From Dactylosporangium siamense (GTDB taxonomy: Bacteria; Actinomycetota; Actinomycetes; Mycobacteriales; Micromonosporaceae): 64,000 nt of DNA. Made by a program: the position numbers and the translations under genes. The notes beneath the pieces are model-generated. The model had not been told where the DNA came from. It saw only the letters and a list, made by a program, of their open reading frames with translations, and made no database searches. Shown here piece after piece: positions 59,692 to 64,000 of this stretch. Position 1 is the stretch's first letter, and each line of letters begins with the position of its first letter. The stretch covers positions 1 to 64,000 of the forward strand of contig NZ_BONQ01000168.1 of the NCBI RefSeq assembly GCF_016862795.1, given 5' to 3'.

Positions 59692-60807
59692 GTGCGAACG
59701 GGTGTGTGGCTGGTAGGCGCGCGCGGTTCCGTCGCCGTCACCAGCATCGTCGGCGCTGCCGCTGTGCGCGCCGGGCTCACCGAGCCGATCGGTTGTGTCA
59801 CCGAGCATCCGGTGCTGCGCAGTGATGCGCTGCCCGGGTTCGGCGACCTCGTCTTCGGCGGCCACGACATCGCCACGATCAGCGTGGCGAAGAAGGCCGA
59901 GGCCCTGGCCGAGGCCGGGGTCGTGCCGGGAAGACTGGTCGCCACACTGCACGACGAGCTGCTGGCGGTGGACGAGGAGATCCGTCCGCTGCCGCACGGC
60001 ACCGCGGCCGAGGTCGCCGCCGCCGTCACCGCCGACCTGCTGGACTTCCAGCGGCGGCACGACCTGGCGCGGGTGGTGGTCGTCAACGTCGCCTCCACCG
60101 AGGCCGCGGCGGCGCCACACCCCGCGCACACGTCGCTGGAGACGCTGCGCGACGCCCTGGACACGCTGCCACCGAGCTCGTTGATGGCGTACGCGGCCTT
60201 CGAGGCGGGCTGCTCGTTCGTCGACTTCACGCCGTCGACGGGCGCCCGCCTGCCGGCACTGCACGAGTTGGCGCAGATCCGGAACGTCGCCTACGCCGGC
60301 CACGACGGCAAGACCGGTGAGACGCTGATCAAGTCGGTGCTCGCGCCGATGTTCGCGATGCGCAACCTGCGGGTGAAGTCCTGGTCCGGGACCAACCTGC
60401 TGGGCGGCGGCGACGGGGCGACCCTCGCCGAGCCCGCCGCCAACGCGGCCAAGTCCGCCAGCAAGCAGCGGGTGCTCAGCGAGACCCTCGGGTATCAGCC
60501 CGACGGGCACACCCGCATCGAATACGTGCCGGACATCGGCGACTTCAAGACCGCCTGGGACCTCATCACGTTCGCCGGGTTCCTCGGCACGCCGATGCGG
60601 ATGGAGTTCACCTGGCACGGCTGCGACTCCGCGCTCGCCGCGCCGCTGGTGCTGGACCTGGCCCGGCTCACCGCCGCCGCGCACGGGGCCGGGCGGGCGG
60701 GGCCGCTGACCGAGCTCGCGTTCTTCTTCAAGGACCCGCTCGGCGAGGTGGACCACGCGCTGGGCGCGCAGTTCGAGGCGCTTGCCGTGTTCGTGCGGTC
60801 GCTGTGA
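59692..60807 (+). CDS. Inositol-3-phosphate synthase family protein
   Basis: 371 residues. N-terminal NAD loop VWLVGARGSVAVTS, VVVVNVASTEA, and the family blocks SSLMAYAAFEAG, AGHDGKTGETLIKSVLAPMF and LRVKSWSGTNLLGG, ending in FTWHGCDSALAAPLVLDLAR (quoted in part: TWHGCDSALAAPLVLD). These place it in the MIPS family, which converts glucose-6-phosphate to inositol-3-phosphate. GGAGGG precedes GTG 59692. As first enzyme of an ebo-type operon it may make a polyol headgroup for the lipid-linked product. The UbiA-like gene overlaps its end. Confidence 0.88.
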   Translation: MRTGVWLVGARGSVAVTSIVGAAAVRAGLTEPIGCVTEHPVLRSDALPGFGDLVFGGHDIATISVAKKAEALAEAGVVPGRLVATLHDELLAVDEEIRPLPHGTAAEVAAAVTADLLDFQRRHDLARVVVVNVASTEAAAAPHPAHTSLETLRDALDTLPPSSLMAYAAFEAGCSFVDFTPSTGARLPALHELAQIRNVAYAGHDGKTGETLIKSVLAPMFAMRNLRVKSWSGTNLLGGGDGATLAEPAANAAKSASKQRVLSETLGYQPDGHTRIEYVPDIGDFKTAWDLITFAGFLGTPMRMEFTWHGCDSALAAPLVLDLARLTAAAHGAGRAGPLTELAFFFKDPLGEVDHALGAQFEALAVFVRSL

Positions 60808-61667
60808 GCCCCGACTGGCGGACCCTCGCCGAGCTGGTGCGGGCGCCCGCCGCGTTGAGCGTGCCGGGTGACGTGGTCGCGGGGGCCGCCGCCGCGGGGA
60901 CGCTCGGGCCGCGCACGCCGCTGCTCGCCTCGTCGTCGGTGCTGTTGTACTGGGCGGGCATGGCCGCCAACGACTGGTCCGACCGGGAGCTCGACGCCGA
61001 GGAACGCCCGGAGCGGCCGATCCCGTCGGGCCGGATCACGCCCCGGACCGCGTTCGGGGTCGCGGCCGGGCTGACCGCCGCCGGTGTGGCCCTCGCCGGC
61101 CTCGCGGGCGGCCGCCGGGCCCTGGCCGTCGCCGTCCCCCTGGCCGGCGCCGTCTGGGCCTACGACCTCAAGCTCAAGAACACCCCGGCGGGCCCCGCGG
61201 CCATGGCGGCCTGCCGCGCCCTGGACGTGCTCCTCGGCGCGAGCGGCGGGCGGTTGCGCTCCGCCGCGTTCCCGGCCGCGACGGTGTTCGCGCACACGTA
61301 CACCGTGACCGCCCTGTCCCGCGCGGAGGTGCACGGCTCCACGCCGGCCCTGCCGGCCGCCACCCTCGCCGGGTCCGCCGCGGTGGCCGTGTCCGCGGCG
61401 CTGCCGTCGCGGCCGTTCGGGTGGCGGTCGCTCATCCCCGTCGCACTGTCCGGTTGGTACGCCAAGCGCTACGGCGAGGCGCAGCTCAAGGCCCTCGACA
61501 AACCGACGGCCGGCCACATCCGCGCGTCCGTCGGCGCCGGGATCGTCAACCTGCCGACGCTGCAGGGCGCGCTGACCGCACGGGCCGGCGCGCCGATCGC
61601 CGGGATCGCCGTCGCGGCCGCCGCGCCACTGGGCCGGCACCTCGCGAAACGGCTGTCACCGACATGA
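60804..61667 (+). CDS. eboC: UbiA-like prenyltransferase, EboC/SCO3242 type
   Basis: 287 residues with about eight hydrophobic helices. The prenyl-diphosphate motif reads NDWSDRELDAEERPERPIPSG (quoted in part: NDWSDRELDAEERPERP), and a second acidic region is YDLKLKNTPAG. It resembles the EboC branch of the UbiA superfamily. The EboC substrate is not established; transfer of a polyprenyl group to a polar acceptor is the family chemistry. GTG start overlapping the previous stop (GTGA); its own stop overlaps the next start (ATGA). Confidence 0.85.
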   Translation: MSPDWRTLAELVRAPAALSVPGDVVAGAAAAGTLGPRTPLLASSSVLLYWAGMAANDWSDRELDAEERPERPIPSGRITPRTAFGVAAGLTAAGVALAGLAGGRRALAVAVPLAGAVWAYDLKLKNTPAGPAAMAACRALDVLLGASGGRLRSAAFPAATVFAHTYTVTALSRAEVHGSTPALPAATLAGSAAVAVSAALPSRPFGWRSLIPVALSGWYAKRYGEAQLKALDKPTAGHIRASVGAGIVNLPTLQGALTARAGAPIAGIAVAAAAPLGRHLAKRLSPT

Positions 61668-62524
61668 GCCTGCGGTTCGGGTACGGGACGAACGGCTTCA
61701 GCAACCACCGCCTCGACGACGCGCTGACCGTCATCGCCGGGCTCGGATACACCGGTGTGGCCCTGACCCTGGACCACCATCATCTGGACCCGTACGACAG
61801 CAACCTGTGGCGGCACGTCCGCGCGCTCGGCCACCGCCTCAACGAGCTCGGCCTCGGCGTCGTCATCGAGACCGGCGCCCGGTACCTGCTCGACCCGTGG
61901 CACAAGCACTCGCCGACGCTGCTGGACGACGAACCCGACGCGCGGATCGACTTCCTGCGCCGGGCCGTGCGGATCGGCTCCGACCTCGGCGCGGAGGCGG
62001 TCAGCTTCTGGGCCGGGGTCCGCCCGCCGGACCTGCCGCCGGACCTCGCGTGGCGGCGGCTCGTCACCGGCAGCGCCGAGGTGCTCGCCGCCGCCGAGGG
62101 CGCGGAGATGATGCTCGGCTTCGAGCCCGAACCGGGCATGCTGGTCGAGACGATCGACGACTGGGAGCGGCTGCGGGCCGACCTCGGCGCGCCCGTCCAC
62201 TTCGGACTGACCCTCGACATCGGCCACTGCCGCTGCCTGGAGCCGGTGTCCGCGGAGGAGTGCGTGCGCCGCGTCGCCGGCCAGCTCGTCAACGTGCAGA
62301 TCGACGACATGCGCCGCGGGGTGCACGAGCACCTCGAGTTCGGCACCGGCGAGGTCGACTTCCCGGCGGTGCTGCAGGCCCTCAACGACACCGACTACGG
62401 CGGCCTCGTCGCCGTCGAGCTGCCGCGGCACAGCCACGCCGCACCGACCGTGGCCCGGGACTCCCTCGCCTTCCTGCGCGCCGCCGAAGCGCAGTCACTG
62501 GACCGATTCCAGGAGGTGCCATGA
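61664..62524 (+). CDS. Sugar phosphate isomerase/epimerase (xylose isomerase-like TIM barrel)
   Basis: 286 residues: RFGYGTNGFSNHRLDDAL opening, VVIETGARYLLDP, LGFEPEPGMLVETIDDW, LTLDIGHCRCLEP, HEHLEFGTGEVDF and VAVELPRHSH. The E, D, H and E residues in the FEPEPG, LDIGH and VELPRH blocks form the metal site of the AP-endonuclease-2/xylose-isomerase-like barrel. Substrate unknown; in ebo-type operons this member acts on the cluster's sugar or polyol. Coupled by ATGA overlaps on both sides. Confidence 0.85.
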   Translation: MSLRFGYGTNGFSNHRLDDALTVIAGLGYTGVALTLDHHHLDPYDSNLWRHVRALGHRLNELGLGVVIETGARYLLDPWHKHSPTLLDDEPDARIDFLRRAVRIGSDLGAEAVSFWAGVRPPDLPPDLAWRRLVTGSAEVLAAAEGAEMMLGFEPEPGMLVETIDDWERLRADLGAPVHFGLTLDIGHCRCLEPVSAEECVRRVAGQLVNVQIDDMRRGVHEHLEFGTGEVDFPAVLQALNDTDYGGLVAVELPRHSHAAPTVARDSLAFLRAAEAQSLDRFQEVP

Positions 62525-63117
62525 ACCTGTACGACTCCCTCACCGCCGAGCTGACGGACACGGTGTGGCTGGACACGGCGTTGGAGACCGTGGCCCGCCA
62601 GCCGGCCGCGGTCGGCCGGCTCTTCCCCGCCGCGGGGCGCCGCTGCGGCCGGTGGGCCCTCGCGGGGCTGCCGGGCTGGACGGTCGACGACGCGGCCCGG
62701 GTCCTCCTGCTGACCCGGCTGCCGGTCGAGGCCCTGGCGACCGAGCTGGAGCCGCTGTACCGCTACGGCGACGCGGCGGAGAAGCGGGCCGTCCTGCGGG
62801 CGCTGCCGCTGCTGCCGGCCTCGGAGGCGTTCGAACCGATCCTGCTGGACGCGTTGCGCACCAACGACACCCGGCTCGTCGCCGCCGCGCTCGGGCCCGC
62901 CGCCGCGAGCCTGCCCGACGCCGCGTGGCGGCAGGGCGTGCTGAAGGCGGTCTTCATGGGCCTGCCCCTGGCCGCCGTCGCCGACCTCGACGAGCGCGCC
63001 GACGCCGAGCTCGCCACCATGCTCGGCGGGCTCGTCGAGGAGCGCCACGCCGCCGGGCGCGCCGTCGCCGAGGACGCCACGGCACTGCTGCACCGCCTCC
63101 AGGAAAGGGTTTCGTGA
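62521..63117 (+). CDS. eboA: EboA domain-containing protein
   Basis: 198 residues, all-helical. Short helices such as WTVDDAARVLLLTRLP, DAAEKRAVLRALPLLP, SEAFEPILLDALRTND and WRQGVLKAVFMGLPL give the HEAT-like pattern of EboA, the namesake of ebo clusters. In cyanobacteria the ebo genes are needed to move scytonemin precursors to the periplasm; the biochemical role of EboA is unknown. Start overlaps the previous stop (ATGA) and stop overlaps the next start (TGATG). Confidence 0.85.
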   Translation: MNLYDSLTAELTDTVWLDTALETVARQPAAVGRLFPAAGRRCGRWALAGLPGWTVDDAARVLLLTRLPVEALATELEPLYRYGDAAEKRAVLRALPLLPASEAFEPILLDALRTNDTRLVAAALGPAAASLPDAAWRQGVLKAVFMGLPLAAVADLDERADAELATMLGGLVEERHAAGRAVAEDATALLHRLQERVS

Positions 63118-63968
63118 TGCGCATCTTCGATCCACACATCCACATGACGTCACGGACCACCGACGACTACGAGCGGATGGCGGCCGCCGGGGTCCGCGCA
63201 CTCGTCGAGCCCGCGTTCTGGCTCGGGCAGCCGCGCACCAGCGTCGGCTCGTTCACCGACTACTTCGACTCCCTCGTCGGCTGGGAGCCGTTCCGGGCCT
63301 CGCAGTTCGGCATCCGGCACCACTGCACGATCGCGCTGAACCCGAAGGAAGCCAACGACCCGCGGTGCCGCGAGGTGCTGCAGGTGCTGCCGCGATACCT
63401 GGAGAAGGACGGCGTCGTCGCGGTCGGCGAGATCGGCTACGACTCGATGACGCCGGAAGAGGACGAGGTCTTCGCCGCGCAGCTCGCCCTGGCCGTTGAG
63501 CATGACCTGCCGGCGATGGTGCACACCCCGCACCGCGACAAGGCCCGCGGCACCGACCGGACCATCGCCGTGGTCCGCGAGTCCGGCATCGACCCGGGCC
63601 GCGTCGTCGTGGACCACCTCAACGAGGTCACCGTCGCGCGGGTCGCCGAGAGCGGCTGCTGGATGGGCTTCTCCATCTACCCCGACACGAAGATGACGCC
63701 GTCGCGGATGGTGGCGATCCTGCAGGAGCACGGCCTGGACCGGGTCCTGGTCAACTCCGCCGCCGACTGGGGCCGCTCCGACCCGCTGCTGACCCTGCGC
63801 ACCGGCGAGGCGATGCTGGCCGCCGGGTTCACCGACGACGACGTCGACCGGGTGCTATGGCGCAATCCCGTCGAGTTCTACGGCCAGTCGAAGCGCCTCG
63901 ACGTCTCGGACCTTCTCGATGTCGACGCCACCTTCGAGGGGAACTCGATCCTCCGCGGCGGGTCGTGA
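63117..63968 (+). CDS. eboB: TatD-family metal-dependent hydrolase, EboB type
   Basis: 283 residues. Metal-binding HxH in IFDPHIHMTS (H7, H9), VAVGEIGYDSM with the bridging glutamate, MVHTPHRDK and VVVDHLNE with further histidines, and NSAADWGRSDPL with the terminal aspartate form an amidohydrolase-type barrel. TatD relatives hydrolyse phosphoesters or amides; the ebo member's substrate is unknown. ATG 63117 overlaps the eboA stop; a GTG at 63114 is adjacent. The next gene starts inside its stop codon. Confidence 0.87.
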   Translation: MRIFDPHIHMTSRTTDDYERMAAAGVRALVEPAFWLGQPRTSVGSFTDYFDSLVGWEPFRASQFGIRHHCTIALNPKEANDPRCREVLQVLPRYLEKDGVVAVGEIGYDSMTPEEDEVFAAQLALAVEHDLPAMVHTPHRDKARGTDRTIAVVRESGIDPGRVVVDHLNEVTVARVAESGCWMGFSIYPDTKMTPSRMVAILQEHGLDRVLVNSAADWGRSDPLLTLRTGEAMLAAGFTDDDVDRVLWRNPVEFYGQSKRLDVSDLLDVDATFEGNSILRGGS

Positions 63969-64000
63969 TGCGGCTGCGGCACCCTGACGGCCAGGTGGTC
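63968..64000 (+). CDS. eboE: Start of the next ebo-operon gene, probably eboE (truncated)
   Basis: Eleven codons, MRLRHPDGQVV, remain before the window edge. The ATG overlaps the eboB stop as TGATG. The opening resembles the usual N-terminus of EboE (metabolite traffic protein), and the position right after the TatD-like gene fits. Identification rests on few residues. Confidence 0.55.
   Translation, partial: MRLRHPDGQVV

Noticed and set aside
1-64000. tRNA or rRNA genes, prophage or attachment sites
   Set aside because: I looked for T-loop GTTCGAA-type sequences, rRNA segments, integrases and phage genes while reading and found none convincing. A dedicated RNA scan would be needed to exclude an overlooked tRNA.

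Overview
The window is about 72% GC by eye, nearly every codon ends in G or C, and intergenic gaps are short. Gene content (MacS/MacR-type two-component pair, SCO7613-type giant membrane protein, SCO3242-type prenyltransferase, DUF6412 next to a YidC-like insertase, many Ser/Thr kinases, LuxR/ATPase regulators) points to a chromosomal segment of a mycelial actinomycete, most likely Micromonosporaceae. That placement is inference from families, not a database match. I see no rRNA, tRNA, CRISPR array or intact transposon. The only clear mobile-element trace is a decayed IS110-family transposase fragment.

Layout. 1-5.5 kb: zinc-ribbon membrane protein, NhaA antiporter, CaCA-type Ca2+/Na+ antiporter, STAS protein, an anchored beta-rich protein and an eIF2B-like protein. 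5.5-10.3 kb: citrate synthase, a surface protein with its sortase, a flavohemoglobin-like reductase, uracil-DNA glycosylase. 10.3-13.3 kb: a MacS-type sensor kinase and its MacR-type regulator, separated by about 1 kb that holds the IS110 remnant. 13.7-17.8 kb: a 1342-residue polytopic protein with an in-frame 60-bp tandem repeat. 17.8-22.3 kb: Gfo/Idh oxidoreductase, then a coupled operon Ser/Thr kinase - patatin phospholipase - PlsC acyltransferase. 22.4-28.8 kb: alpha-glucan genes (GT4 transferase, debranching enzyme, GH63-like hydrolase) beside a 166-bp near-perfect palindrome. 28.9-33.2 kb: F420/FMN-split-barrel protein, two VOC proteins and a divergent LuxR-type ATPase regulator. 33.2-41.5 kb: degenerate GGDEF-EAL protein, TetR/monooxygenase pair with two visible operators, PP2C phosphatase, and a second large LuxR regulator carrying ten 24-bp repeats.

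41.7-49.6 kb: LacI regulator plus Ser/Thr kinase operon, a divergent atypical kinase, then a four-gene surface-polysaccharide cassette: a 55-residue LPVTG microprotein, a processive GT2 synthase, UDP-GlcNAc 2-epimerase and a secreted DUF2334 deacetylase-like protein, closed by a strong terminator. 49.7-53.6 kb: NTF2-like protein, GH88 hydrolase and coupled SDR behind a perfect LacI-type operator, and a convergent MFS transporter. 53.7-57.2 kb: a four-gene ABC operon (two ATPases, two ABC-2 permeases). 57.3-58.4 kb: intact membrane diguanylate cyclase. 58.6-64 kb: DUF6412 protein, YidC/Oxa1 paralog, an AT-richer 53-codon ORF, and an ebo-type operon (inositol-phosphate synthase, UbiA-like, sugar isomerase-like, EboA, TatD-like, start of probable EboE) with stop/start overlaps at almost every junction.

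Best candidates for something new are the LPVTG/GT2/WecB/DUF2334 polysaccharide cassette, the actinobacterial ebo operon headed by an inositol-phosphate synthase and preceded by a YidC paralog, and the 166-bp palindromic element. Most functions are assigned from motifs and context alone.
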